NCBI GenBank assembly: GCA_902634405.1
Contig: CACPJY010000010.1
Span: 1-51,759 of the forward strand
Reading direction: 5' to 3'
Source of the DNA: an uncultured Synechococcaceae cyanobacterium
Lineage (GTDB): Bacteria > Cyanobacteriota > Cyanobacteriia > PCC-6307 > Cyanobiaceae
DNA length: 51,759 nt
Shown: positions 32,669-40,850 of the stretch, piece after piece
Layout of the letters: each line of letters opens with the position of its first letter
How positions within the stretch are numbered: the first letter of the stretch is position 1
The notes under the pieces: generated by a model
What the model saw: only the letters and a program-made list of their open reading frames with translations
Told to the model about the DNA's origin: nothing
Databases searched by the model: none
Program-made: the position numbers and the translations under genes

Positions 32669-32794
32669 ATGGCCAGTAAAGCGAATGGAAGAGGTTTAGA
32701 ACAGATCCCAACATTCAGAAACGACGGTTCGACTCTAAGTAAGAAAAATGCAGGAGTTATTTTGAAACCTCAACTCTTAGATCTTTTCAGTTGA
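32669..32794 (+). CDS. tiny hypothetical ORF
   Basis: 41 codons, MASKANGRGLEQIPTFRNDG then STLSKKNAGVILKPQLLDLF. AAGGG precedes the ATG. It overlaps the 3' end of the antisense MBL gene by 18 bp. May be a real small protein or noise. Confidence 0.3.
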   Translation: MASKANGRGLEQIPTFRNDGSTLSKKNAGVILKPQLLDLFS

Positions 32795-33679
32795 TGTTTC
32801 TCTTGAGGCATGACCTAATGTTTGTTCGAGAGCCCTCTTCCATTGACCTGGCATAAATTGATGTGCATACCCATGTCCAGGTAATAACCAGCTGATCTCT
32901 AGATCTAGAAGCCTTTGTATTGATTCCAATTGTTCTTTCCAATTCCACCAGCAATATTCTTTGGATGCAACTATGACAGCTTTTTCAGGGTTCCACCAAA
33001 GATGATCCCCACTAAAAAGAACTGATTGTTGCTCACCAAGTACAGCTACCATTGACCCTTTTGTATGTCCAGGTGATGGGATCAACTTAAGGTTTTTCCC
33101 TAGGAGTAGAACCTCTACTCCTATTACTTGATGTTCTGCGTCAGGAGCTGCTTCTGCATCACCTTGATGAATCCATCTTGCACAGTTGAATTCTTTTGCC
33201 CACTTTGCGTGGTCTGCGACATCATCTCGATGAGTTAGAACTATTTGTTTAAGACCTCCCATCTTTTTGATTTGCTTGGCTAGTGGAGCGCTCCAGCGGG
33301 GGGAGTCGATAAGTACGTTGCCTTCTGCACGAAGAATTAGCCAACTACTTGCACCAAAACTAAGCTTGGAACTCCAACCACAGTAATAGACATCTCCTGC
33401 AGGATGTTTGGTAACTAGTATCGGGAAAACATTAACAGATAATTTTGAAGTTAATTCTTTTGGAGCGCCTATAGCAGCTACAGGACAATCGATTAGAGCT
33501 AAAAGAGCTTTCTCAATTGCTTGCTGTCCATTTGGTTGATTATGAACATATGAACTGCTTCCTGTTGAGGCAAAATGTTCTGGGTCTATGTACCAGCAAC
33601 TACCACAGTCAATGCAGTTTGAGTCCACAAAAAATGGACCAGGTAAATTGTTTTTTAGGCGATTTTGTATTCGAGCCAT
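32777..33679 (-). CDS. ferredoxin-metallo-beta-lactamase fusion protein
   Basis: 300 residues. The N-terminal 65 residues hold a 4Fe-4S ferredoxin-type motif (DSNCIDCGSCWYIDPEHF, then a distal Cys in LIDCPVAAIGAP). The rest is an MBL fold with ligand motifs LTHRDDVADHAKW, SPGHTKGSM, LFSGDHLWW and LPGHGYAHQF. In the first motif the usual second His of HxHxDH is Asp. That may change metal number or reaction. Such fusions occur widely in cyanobacteria and are unassigned. Monocistronic. Cytosolic. Confidence 0.85.
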   Translation of the reverse strand: MARIQNRLKNNLPGPFFVDSNCIDCGSCWYIDPEHFASTGSSSYVHNQPNGQQAIEKALLALIDCPVAAIGAPKELTSKLSVNVFPILVTKHPAGDVYYCGWSSKLSFGASSWLILRAEGNVLIDSPRWSAPLAKQIKKMGGLKQIVLTHRDDVADHAKWAKEFNCARWIHQGDAEAAPDAEHQVIGVEVLLLGKNLKLIPSPGHTKGSMVAVLGEQQSVLFSGDHLWWNPEKAVIVASKEYCWWNWKEQLESIQRLLDLEISWLLPGHGYAHQFMPGQWKRALEQTLGHASRETSTEKI

Positions 33680-34117
33680 AGCAATTTAATTATCTAATCA
33701 TGTCCTTGGATTACTGGTAATAGTCTTCATTATAAGCCTCTTAAAGAAACCACACTATCATTTAAACTATGAATTCTTCACTACTGTAGCTGCCTAGGCT
33801 CTGTAAAGAGCTATTGCCTTCTAAAACTTCATCGCTAATGGATAGTTATTCTTTGCTTGGATAAGAAAATCGATAGCAGGTTTCATTCTTGGAAGATTTA
33901 ACTCATCGCATTAATATTGATGATTTATATAATTATTTATTACAGCTGATTATAACTTTGAACCTCGATGATTGAACATTTATACCTATGGGTTTTCTCT
34001 CCCTTTTTGCCGTGCTAACCGAATTAGGTGATATTTACCGTATACATCCTTTCGGTTTACAGCATTACTGTTTTGGGAGTATCTAGGCAAAGTAATTGTG
34101 TTCCCGCACAGGAAATC

Positions 34118-34411
34118 ATGTACACATCCTTATTGGACACTATCTTTGCTGACTCATTCTTTTCTCCAATGAGCACTGTTTATGTTGTCTCTGATAGTCA
34201 ACTAGAGGAGATTAAGCGTAAGCACCGGCAAGAAGAACTCGATAATCTTGAGGCTTCTCGCAAAAGGTTGGAAGAGACCTATAAATCTCGCATCAAAATC
34301 ATTGATGAGCGAGAGCATGAGCTTCAAGAAGAGCTCAAATCGTTATCCCCAGCAGAAAAAAAAACTCAACTCCCTGTTGAAGAAACTGAAAAGAATGTTT
34401 TTAAGGGTTAA
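34118..34411 (+). CDS. small coiled-coil protein
   Basis: 97 residues from ATG 34118 (AGGAAA upstream); a later ATG at 34169 is possible. A long charged coiled coil (SDSQLEEIKRKHRQEELDNL, EASRKRLEETYKSRIKI, IDEREHELQEELKSL) fills the middle; ends are polar. A hairpin at 34456-34480 probably terminates it. No family recognised. The region 33680-34117 upstream contains no gene I can support. Confidence 0.6.
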   Translation: MYTSLLDTIFADSFFSPMSTVYVVSDSQLEEIKRKHRQEELDNLEASRKRLEETYKSRIKIIDEREHELQEELKSLSPAEKKTQLPVEETEKNVFKG

Positions 34412-34455
34412 GTCTTTCGACTGGCTGAGTGATGGGGATCGACAGTCATTTATTC

Positions 34456-34480
34456 AGGGGCCTTAATTGGCCCTTTCTCT
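34456..34480 (+). terminator. terminator-like hairpin after the coiled-coil gene
   Basis: AGGGGCC-TTAATT-GGCCCT followed by TTCTCTTG. A short GC stem with T-rich tail, 45 bp after the stop. Confidence 0.6.
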
Positions 34481-35258
34481 TGTCATTCACTATCTAATAT
34501 GAGTTTTTAAAGGTCATCGAGACAACTGGTTGCACTTTTTACATCAGCATTCCTTTTTATGAATAGCTTCAGAAGTTTGATATTGATTAACTTTGGTGAG
34601 AAAGAAGAACGGTTGGAAAGTTTGATACGGCTATTTATGCAAGGAAAAATCTTCTAGATTAATAGTTCTACTCAAATCAGAGGAGGTGGTTTGTACAAGC
34701 ACTTTGGTTAAGAACTTTGAGTTTTTAAAGCAAACGTAACTGTTAGGTTTCTTTCTTTGCGCGGCATGACCAAGAAACAGCCCTAGGATTAAAGAAAAAG
34801 AATTATTCAAAGCGATGGCTAGTTTTTAGAGGAAAGCACTCATAAGAGCAAATATGAAACCGTAAGCATTAGAGAAGGACGCGTTTTCAAAGAGCAACTG
34901 ATTAGGAACAAGACATATGGGGCTTAATTCGAATAAATAGTTTATTCATAAATTTTTTGACGCGCACCATACTGCATTCTTAGGAACTGAAGTTTTAGTT
35001 GATGAACTAAATTCATAAATTATTTTATATAAATAAAGCCTATAATTATATTTAAATATTTTTTACTACCTAATATTTAGATTCTTATTCAATTAAAAAA
35101 ATAAGTTAAACCCTTTTTTAACAAGCTATTTTGAGCTTAATTTACTTAAGTTGACTCCTGGAGGGTAAGCCGAACCTTCACACTTCGTAATAATATGTGT
35201 TATAGTTCTTAACAAGTTGAGCAATCGTCTCTGCTTATTCCTAAATCAATTCTTTCAA
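34481..35258. other. intergenic stretch upstream of the hli cluster
   Basis: No convincing ORF in 780 bp. It becomes very AT-rich after 35000 and contains TATAGT at 35203, about 56 bases before the first hli start, which may be a -10 for the hli operon. No clear -35 or HLR1-like site is seen. Confidence 0.4.
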
Positions 35259-35402
35259 ATGAAAAAATTATCACAAACACCAACGGTTGAGCCTGAAAAG
35301 ATCCTTGCAGAACGCATCAATGGCTGGGCAGCAATGATGGGTTTTTGGGCCGCTATCGGTGCATATCTAACGACCGGTCAAATCATTCCTGGAGTTGTAT
35401 AA
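35259..35402 (+). CDS. hli: high-light-inducible protein
   Basis: 47 residues. The chlorophyll-binding helix is ERINGWAAMMGFWAAIGAYL, with the conserved Glu and Asn, followed by TTGQIIPGVV. A short N-terminal extension precedes it. Single-helix members of the LHC superfamily sit in thylakoids and bind chlorophyll and carotenoids, protecting photosystems during stress. First hli of the cluster; 4 bp before a 29-codon ORF. Confidence 0.92.
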   Translation: MKKLSQTPTVEPEKILAERINGWAAMMGFWAAIGAYLTTGQIIPGVV

Positions 35403-35406
35403 ACAA

Positions 35407-35496
35407 TGGAATTCAATCCTTTTAAGCCTTTGCAGCAATTAGTTCAAGGTGCTTACAGAAGGATCTCTAGAAATTAGTTTTTGGAGATCTTTTTGA
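35407..35496 (+). CDS. tiny ORF in the hli cluster
   Basis: 29 codons, MEFNPFKPLQQLVQGAYRGS then LEISFWRSF. Its stop overlaps the next start as TGATG. Probably a co-translated small partner or leader of the following gene. No family. Confidence 0.4.
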
Positions 35497-35669
35497 TGGC
35501 GCTAGGGAAATTATTTCTCAGATCTATTTCATCTGGAATTATCACCTTAGATGAATTGAGATGGGTAACTAGAAATCAGCTCACTTTTTCTAGATGCGAG
35601 CTGGCTACAGCGTTAAGACTAGGTCATTTGCTGGATTCTGGTGAGTTAACACTAGGCTGCAGAATTTGA
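35496..35669 (+). CDS. small protein, hli-cluster partner type
   Basis: 57 residues, MALGKLFLRSISSGIITLDE, LRWVTRNQLTFSRCELATAL and RLGHLLDSGELTLGCRI. The closing SGELTLGCRI signature is one I associate, from memory, with small proteins encoded beside hli genes in Prochlorococcus and its cyanophages; it is not proved here. Function unknown; presumably co-expressed under light or nutrient stress. Confidence 0.7.
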   Translation: MALGKLFLRSISSGIITLDELRWVTRNQLTFSRCELATALRLGHLLDSGELTLGCRI

Positions 35670-35711
35670 CTAGTTAGTTAATTTAAACTATTCATTATTA
35701 CTCTTTTTTTC

Positions 35712-35819
35712 ATGACTCCTAAAGCTGAAAAGTTTAACGGTTGGGCTGCAATGATTGGCTTCGTTGCCGCCTTTGGCTCTTATGCCACTACTGGTCAAAT
35801 TATTCCTGGACTCTTTTAA
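35712..35819 (+). CDS. hli: high-light-inducible protein (minimal)
   Basis: 35 residues, MTPKAEKFNGWAAMIGFVAA then FGSYATTGQIIPGLF. This is the shortest usual Hli: hardly more than the chlorophyll-binding helix, with Asn and the GQIIPG ending but with Lys-Phe before NGW, so the usual Glu/Arg is shifted (AEKFNGW). Second hli of the cluster. Confidence 0.92.
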   Translation: MTPKAEKFNGWAAMIGFVAAFGSYATTGQIIPGLF

Positions 35820-35832
35820 TTAACTTTAAGAA

Positions 35833-36057
35833 ATGACAACTTCAACTCCTTCATTAACTGCTAAAAAAAATCTAGTTGTTACTGAATATGGTAAGCAAAA
35901 CTTGTTTGCTTATGAACCTCCAATGCAACTAGAGGACAAATATACCAACTATCCACAAGAAGCTGAAAAAAGCAATGGAAGGTGGGCAATGCTTGGCTTT
36001 ATAGCCTTAATATTTAGCTATGTGTTTACAGGGCAAGTAATTCCAGGTGTTTTTTAA
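35833..36057 (+). CDS. hli: high-light-inducible protein with N-terminal extension
   Basis: 74 residues. A polar N-terminal 45 residues with a short motif (LFAYEPPMQLEDKYTNYPQE) precede the helix EKSNGRWAMLGFIALIFSYV and the end FTGQVIPGVF. Longer Hlis of this type may contact a photosystem subunit with the extension. Starts 13 bp after the previous gene, so probably the same transcript. Confidence 0.92.
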   Translation: MTTSTPSLTAKKNLVVTEYGKQNLFAYEPPMQLEDKYTNYPQEAEKSNGRWAMLGFIALIFSYVFTGQVIPGVF

Positions 36058-36077
36058 TCAGGAAAAACTTCTGAAAT

Positions 36078-36189
36078 ATGGCACATAGAACTAAAGGTCG
36101 ACTCCAAAGTATTGGCTTTGTTACCATTAGACAATTCTAGTTTTTTGGGCTGGATTATTCCTGATATTTATCAACTCTTTAATTCTTGA
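36078..36189 (+). pseudogene. decayed hli gene
   Basis: ATG 36078 leads to GRLQSIGFVTIRQF then TAG at 36138-36140. In the next frame, GWIIPDIYQLFNS runs to TGA 36187. The first part matches GRWAMIGFVA of the Hli helix and the second the GQIIPG end, so this looks like an hli gene broken by a stop and a frameshift, missing the Trp of GRW. Confidence 0.55.
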
Positions 36190-36216
36190 TGTTTCTAGAC
36201 TTTTAAATTCTTTCTA

Positions 36217-36324
36217 ATGTTAAAACACATTTTAAGTACAATAAACTCACCATTTAGAGCACTCTTTGAATTTGCCTTTTTCTGTGCTTTTGGTTTTACT
36301 GCCGGATCGATGGGGTTTTTATGA
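36217..36324 (+). CDS. small membrane peptide in the hli cluster
   Basis: 35 residues, MLKHILSTINSPFRALFEFA then FFCAFGFTAGSMGFL. A hydrophobic helix with one Cys. The stop overlaps the next start as ATGA. Hypothetical hli-cluster partner. Confidence 0.5.
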   Translation: MLKHILSTINSPFRALFEFAFFCAFGFTAGSMGFL

Positions 36325-36407
36325 ACTTTTCCTCCTTAGTTTTTATAGTCTTATCAACTGTTTTATTTTATATTGCGGCTTTGTTTTGGAGAGGTCTTAA
36401 GAGTTAG
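36321..36407 (+). CDS. tiny membrane peptide in the hli cluster
   Basis: 28 residues, MNFSSLVFIVLSTVLFYIAA then LFWRGLKS. One transmembrane helix with a basic end. Coupled to the previous ORF by ATGA. Hypothetical. Confidence 0.5.
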   Translation: MNFSSLVFIVLSTVLFYIAALFWRGLKS

Positions 36408-36467
36408 TTCTCTTAATTGACTTAATTTGCTGAGCTATTCCAACTTTATCTTTTTTTGAATCAGAAA

Positions 36468-36920
36468 ATGTCTTTAAAAACTGGTGATAAAATCCCTGAT
36501 TTTTCTTTATTAGACCAAGATGGCAAATTTAGGACTAGTAAACAATGTAGGGGTAAAAAACTTGTCTTATTCTTTTATCCTAAAGATAATACGCCTGGCT
36601 GCACAGCAGAAGCTTGTGGTTTTAGGGACAAGTATGATTTATTTAGAATGCTTGGAGCTGTTGTTTGGGGAGTAAATGATAATAATCAATTAAGCCATCA
36701 GAAATTTGCAGAAAAGAATAAATTGCCTTTCCCACTTTTGTGCGATGAGAAAAAATCACTGAGTAAAAAGTTTGGCGTTTCAAGAGCCTTGGGCTTAATA
36801 GATGGAAGAGTAACTTATATTGTTGATTCTAAGGGGGTCATTCGTCATGTCTTTAATGACTTTTTTAATACTAGTAGGCATGTGACTATTGCCTTGCAGA
36901 TAATAGAAGGAATTGATTGA
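36468..36920 (+). CDS. PrxQ/BCP-type peroxiredoxin
   Basis: 150 residues from ATG 36468 (a TTG at 36456 adds four). Peroxidatic Cys45 and likely resolving Cys50 lie in DNTPGCTAEACGFRD, the atypical 2-Cys arrangement of PrxQ. The AhpC/TSA fold is clear (GDKIPDFSLLDQDGK; LVLFFYPKDN; VTYIVDSKGVIRHVFN). It reduces peroxides with thioredoxin in the cytosol or thylakoid neighbourhood. Its position just after the hli cluster suggests a shared stress context, though the 60 bp gap leaves operon membership open. Confidence 0.92.
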   Translation: MSLKTGDKIPDFSLLDQDGKFRTSKQCRGKKLVLFFYPKDNTPGCTAEACGFRDKYDLFRMLGAVVWGVNDNNQLSHQKFAEKNKLPFPLLCDEKKSLSKKFGVSRALGLIDGRVTYIVDSKGVIRHVFNDFFNTSRHVTIALQIIEGID

Positions 36921-37211
36921 GGAATGAAAAGAAAAATCTCTAAGATTTCTGAGGGAGTTTAAGTGACTATCTAATTGAAATACGATGTTAATAAGGTTCA
37001 AAAGAATTTATAAATTCTTTCTATCTACCTGGAGTCGTTAATCGTACTTATTTTTTTCAGCTTGTACTTTTTAGGGGCGTAGCAGGAAATCTGAGTAAAT
37101 TCCCTCTCACTTCGTATGGCCTTGCAAATGTCAGTCTTCAAGAGTTTCCTTGCCTAAAAAAAGATCTAGGAAGCAATTCTGGATTGATTACTTCCATCAC
37201 GCAATTTTTAC

Positions 37212-37316
37212 TTGCCAATATTTGGTATCCGTTGCTACAGTTTTCTTGCGTTCGTCCCTCGGTTGGGATGCATGTTTTGACAGGAGGGAACGGGCCTGTC
37301 ATTTCGGAGTAGCGTC
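37212..37316 (+). promoter_or_regulatory. promoter and structured leader of a short protein
   Basis: TTGCCA at 37212 and TACAGT at 37236 are 18 bp apart, a fair sigma70-type promoter. The leader holds GACAGG...CCTGTC (about 37278-37299) and, alternatively, GTCCCTC pairing with GAGGGAAC, two hairpins that cannot form together. This layout resembles a cis-acting RNA switch; no known class is recognised. Confidence 0.4.
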
Positions 37317-37496
37317 ATGAACACTCTCCCTTTAATTCGGTCTCACATTAAAAGAGCCAACCGCATTCATAAAGCTCAGTTAATTGCAACTTCCAACGGT
37401 AGTAAGTTTGACGACCAGTCAGACCTGAATGCTAATGCCGCTTCAAGAAAAGAGAAGGCTAAGCGTCTACATAATGCTCAGTTAATGGCACTTTAA
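37317..37496 (+). CDS. small protein with an internal repeat
   Basis: 59 residues with GGAG seven bases before the ATG. A motif recurs: HIKRANRIHKAQLIA at residues 10-24 and KEKAKRLHNAQLMA at the end. The middle is polar (TSNGSKFDDQSDLNANA). Both copies are basic helices, so it could bind RNA or DNA or form a dimer of helices. Downstream of a structured leader. Unknown. Confidence 0.65.
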   Translation: MNTLPLIRSHIKRANRIHKAQLIATSNGSKFDDQSDLNANAASRKEKAKRLHNAQLMAL

Positions 37497-37666
37497 AAGT
37501 TTGAGTCAGTTATGAATTGATTTAGCTACCCCTCTGAGGAACTAGTTGGGCAAGGCTCTTTGACTTTTGATTGGCTCCTAGGTAATCAAACTTATACAAA
37601 GATTTTGAAGAAAATCGCTAAGTTTGTTTAGGTAGCTATTGGCTCGTTAAGTCCAAGATAGGGATG

Positions 37667-38107
37667 TTAGTTCTTATAAGGAACAGTTATTGCCTGCCCT
37701 TTGGCACCAGCAGAAGCAACAAAAACTAGCGCAGCTTCATCGCCAACACTTTCGCAGTAATGAATACTGACTTGAGGAGTGGCGAAGCTTTCTCCAGGAC
37801 CTACCTGCAGTTTTTGGCCATTCAGGGTTCTGCAGGCGAGACTTCCTTTTACTACATAAGCGACCCCAGGCTGTGAGTGGGAATGTAGTGGTGTTTTATA
37901 GCCTGGTTGGGCAGTTATGCGCTGAAGTGTTATTTGTGCTTGGCCTTTTGGGTATTGATAAGAATCTCCATTCCAAGACTCATTCGCAGTTATAAGTGTT
38001 TCGACAACTACAGGCGCAACATTTGGCGAGCTTGTCTGCTTTGAATTACAGGAGACTAATTGTAAAGGAATTCCAGCAGCTAGTGTAAATATTAAAAAGC
38101 GACGCAT
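37667..38107 (-). CDS. cupin-domain lipoprotein
   Basis: 146 residues from ATG 38107. A lipoprotein signal is clear (MRRFLIFTLAAGIPLQLVSC, lipobox LVSC). The cupin core follows with KTPLHSHSQPGVAYVVKGSL and GPGESFATPQVSIHYCESV, offering His ligands. It is an anchored periplasmic or outer-leaflet cupin. Two residues before the Cys-end (ITVPYKN) it stops. Function unknown. Confidence 0.85.
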   Translation of the reverse strand: MRRFLIFTLAAGIPLQLVSCNSKQTSSPNVAPVVVETLITANESWNGDSYQYPKGQAQITLQRITAQPGYKTPLHSHSQPGVAYVVKGSLACRTLNGQKLQVGPGESFATPQVSIHYCESVGDEAALVFVASAGAKGQAITVPYKN

Positions 38108-38300
38108 TTTTGAATTAAAGGTCACGGATGTTTCTCTCAAAGAAATTAATTAAACTCAGATCAATTAACTGTGAAGGCTTCTTTACTATCCATTGGCTAG
38201 TTTTTGCTTCAGTTACCTTATGGGATTTTTGAGCAAATGGTAGGAGTGAAAGAAGCTTCGAAAAGGGCTTTGATATGAGTAGTTTAATTGATGATCAAGT

Positions 38301-38507
38301 TTATTTTACTTGGTATACCTTTGAACGGCCGTTGCACTTCCTAACCCCCCAGGAAGTTGGTGCCTTAGACTTTGCCACTTCTTGTTCAACACAGATATTT
38401 TGATTATTCGCCCATTCAGCTACAGGCCTCAAACTAATAGCAATAACGGCAAGGCAAAAGGCACATAAGAGTAGAGCAAGCCCATTGAAAATTTTTGACC
38501 AATCCAA
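38301..38507 (-). CDS. small membrane-anchored cysteine protein
   Basis: 68 residues: a hydrophobic N-terminal helix (GLALLLCAFCLAVIAISL) and a soluble tail with NQNICVEQEVAKSKA and WGVRKCNGRSKVYQV. The paired Cys in ICVEQEV and KCNG fit a disulfide in an exported domain. I believe this C...W-V-x-x-C-N-G pattern is shared by short picocyanobacterial proteins, but not with certainty. Confidence 0.6.
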   Translation of the reverse strand: MDWSKIFNGLALLLCAFCLAVIAISLRPVAEWANNQNICVEQEVAKSKAPTSWGVRKCNGRSKVYQVK

Positions 38508-38740
38508 GTTTCTTATTTTTTAGTCTTACTAATCTAACGGCAGAGCTTCAATTAAGAGTCAGAATATTTTTCCGAAGGGACTTTTGCAACTTTATAGAAG
38601 TTACTTTGAACAAGTGCTTCAACTATCTCTAGGCATTTAATTGAATTGGAGTAGCTCTCTAGAAAAATCTCTCCCTGAGCAAACTTGATAATTGAACCCT
38701 TCAGGAGACAAACTTGGATATATATCGAAAGGGGAATTCA

Positions 38741-39262
38741 ATGCCTTCTTTACTTACTTTGCTGATATACCTCCTCGGGGGGGCGGCTTTGGGTTCTCTA
38801 ATGCTACTAAGTGGTATACCTGCAGCGCCTCTTTTAGGAGCCATGTTAGGTGCTGGCTTGTTGAGCATTAGTGGCCAACTTGATGTTGCAGCTTGGCCTT
38901 CAGGTACAAAAACAGCACTTGGAATAGCGATAGGAACAGTAATTGGCACTGGAATTAATCGAGAGACAATCGAAGAATTGCAAATGCTTTGGAAGCCAGC
39001 ATTAGTAATAACTATCAGTCTTTTGATCACTGGAATCCTTGTTGGACTATTGATTAATAGATTCTTTGGAGTGGAAAAAATCGTAGCCATATTGGGAGCG
39101 GCACCCGGAGGGACTATAGGAATGAGTTTGGTAGGAGCGGAGTTTGGGGTTGGTGCAGCGGTTGCTGCTTTGCATGCAGTTAGATTAATAACAGTTCTTT
39201 TTTTGATACCTGCAATAGTGCATTTCCTTTCTCCTGTGCAAGGTCTTGACATCCCAAAATAA
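38741..39262 (+). CDS. AbrB-family membrane protein (PF05145-like)
   Basis: 173 residues from ATG 38741 with AGGGG upstream (a TTG at 38714 would add nine). About five to six Gly-rich helices (LIYLLGGAALGSLMLLSGIP, LLGAMLGAGLLSISGQ, VEKIVAILGAAPGGTIGMSL). This matches the family once named putative ammonia monooxygenase/AbrB, members of which are full length near 350, so this is a half-size protein. Members are suggested to transport or regulate; no function is proven. Monocistronic. Confidence 0.8.
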   Translation: MPSLLTLLIYLLGGAALGSLMLLSGIPAAPLLGAMLGAGLLSISGQLDVAAWPSGTKTALGIAIGTVIGTGINRETIEELQMLWKPALVITISLLITGILVGLLINRFFGVEKIVAILGAAPGGTIGMSLVGAEFGVGAAVAALHAVRLITVLFLIPAIVHFLSPVQGLDIPK

Positions 39263-39464
39263 TACTTACTTCTTAAATGGCTTCTCTTAATTAAATATAA
39301 GTTTGAGTTGGTTTTTATTATTTAATTTCTCTTGCTTTGATTAATATTTATCTAGGGTTCTTATTCAAAAAGTTTACTTTAGTTAAACCACTGATTTGTA
39401 GGATGCAACTTTGTAGACTCTTGTTATGCTTTGGTTATAATTAATTAAAATTTACAAGAAGCGT

Positions 39465-39890
39465 ATGAAGAGTTTATTGTTGATGTCTATTAGTTATCTT
39501 GCACACTTCTTTCTTATCTGGTCCACCATATAGATGCTAGATGGTCTTATACAGAATAATATGATCCTTATTTTAAATCTCAGAACCCTTGTAGTGAGAA
39601 ATACATTTCTAACTTTAATTTGAAGGAGCTTGATTATAGATATTGTTTGCTGGAGTTAGATCATGATTATTCAGGAGGTGTGCTTAATGGATTATAAGTA
39701 TTTATAGATTTTGATATGGAATTTCATTTTAATGTGAACGCTGTACAGCCCTAAATGAGAAGTGTTCTTGAAACAGCAATGAAGCTTTACAATGGAAATT
39801 TATATAAAGGAGTTTTAAGGTTCGAGAAAAGTTTAAATGTTGTAGACCAATTAGATTTTATTCGTTTATTATTGGCTATTGTTTCGGTTT
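39465..39890 (+). pseudogene. probable decayed gene for a secreted protein
   Basis: ATG 39465 begins a signal-like MKSLLLMSISYLAHFFLIWS and then stops. In the next frame, coding-looking segments follow, broken by TAA at about 39557, 39695 and 39752: YDPYFKSQNPCSEKYISN, LKELDYRYCLLELDHDYSG, then MRSVLETAMKLYNGNLYKGV. Too many stops for a working gene. Reading by eye. Confidence 0.35.
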
Positions 39891-39904
39891 AGTCCTTAGA
39901 AGAA

Positions 39905-40273
39905 ATGAGTCAGTCTGATAACGCGGTTACCATTCACCCTTATTTCAAAGTCAACAATGAAAAACTTCAAGCTTTTAAACGGCTTGCTGAAGATTTGCTT
40001 GAGACAACTAGAGGTGAAATGGGCTGTCTTTTTTATGGTTTCACATATTCTGAAGGTGAAGCCTATTGCCGTGAAGGTTATCAAGATGCGGAATCCTTGG
40101 CCGCCCATTTAGATAATGTTAGAGACCTTACCCAAAAGCTTGAAAGCATATCTGAACTTTTTCGATTAGAAGTACATGGACCTAAAAACGAGATTGATAA
40201 GCTGCGTGAATGGCCTTCAATTAAGAAGTTAAGCCCTAAGTATTACGTATTACAGGGTGGATTTAGAAAGTAA
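39905..40273 (+). CDS. antibiotic-biosynthesis-monooxygenase-like protein
   Basis: 122 residues with a dimeric alpha/beta-barrel layout: VTIHPYFKVNNEKLQAFKRL, then MGCLFYGFTYSEGEAYCREG, then YQDAESLAAHLDNVRDLTQK. This ABM-type domain is used for quinol or other small-molecule oxidation, or as a sensor. Eight residues after the end it is followed by no partner gene. Substrate unknown. Confidence 0.75.
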   Translation: MSQSDNAVTIHPYFKVNNEKLQAFKRLAEDLLETTRGEMGCLFYGFTYSEGEAYCREGYQDAESLAAHLDNVRDLTQKLESISELFRLEVHGPKNEIDKLREWPSIKKLSPKYYVLQGGFRK

Positions 40274-40641
40274 CATAGGCCTTTAAATTTCTTGATTTTG
40301 GAACTATCAGTCGCCCATAAAGACTTTTAAGACGCAGACATTTGCGTTAGGCCGTGTTATGAGTGATAGTAATGCTATACGCGTAAATCAGTGGCAAATT
40401 TTCTTAGAAAATTTTTGAACAGAAGTTCTTCTCTGGATGTAATACCTTTGTCTAAAATCTTACTTTTCAAAGATCTTTTAAGTCGTGAGATCGAGACTAA
40501 ATCTTGTGATGAATAGGAAATAAATAACTTTAGCAAATAGAAAATCAAGGAAATTATAAAATATCGCAGAATTAATAAAAAAGTAAAGAGAATTCAGCTG
40601 AAATTTTCACATGAAATACTTATAATCTCAAACTATTTATT

Positions 40642-40737
40642 ATGCAGGCTGTTTTATATCTGAATCGTCTCATCGATGAAGACACTTCTCCTAGGGGAAT
40701 TACCGATCAAAGAGCGTTTCAGGTTCTACCCTTTTGA
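40642..40737 (+). CDS. tiny hypothetical ORF
   Basis: 31 codons, MQAVLYLNRLIDEDTSPRGI then TDQRAFQVLPF. Weak support; it lies alone in the 577 bp stretch between 40274 and 40850, where I see nothing else that I can support. Confidence 0.25.
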   Translation: MQAVLYLNRLIDEDTSPRGITDQRAFQVLPF

Positions 40738-40850
40738 TCAATCTTGGATTTCTAGTTCATTTCAATCCATGACATCTAGATAGGCTAGGCAGCTTATTTA
40801 GATCATCTAGTAAGATTAACCTTGGCGTCAAGAATTTTAGTGAGAACAGC

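Noticed and set aside
17160-34440. GTGATGGGG occurrences as CRISPR or direct-repeat array
   Set aside because: Only three copies, unevenly spaced over 17 kb; there is no array of regularly spaced repeats and no cas gene in the window.
38701-39252. Long ORF opposite the AbrB-family gene
   Set aside because: It is the reverse frame of a Gly/Ala-rich membrane protein, gives a Pro/Ser-rich low-complexity product, and the plus-strand gene has a ribosome site and clear helices.
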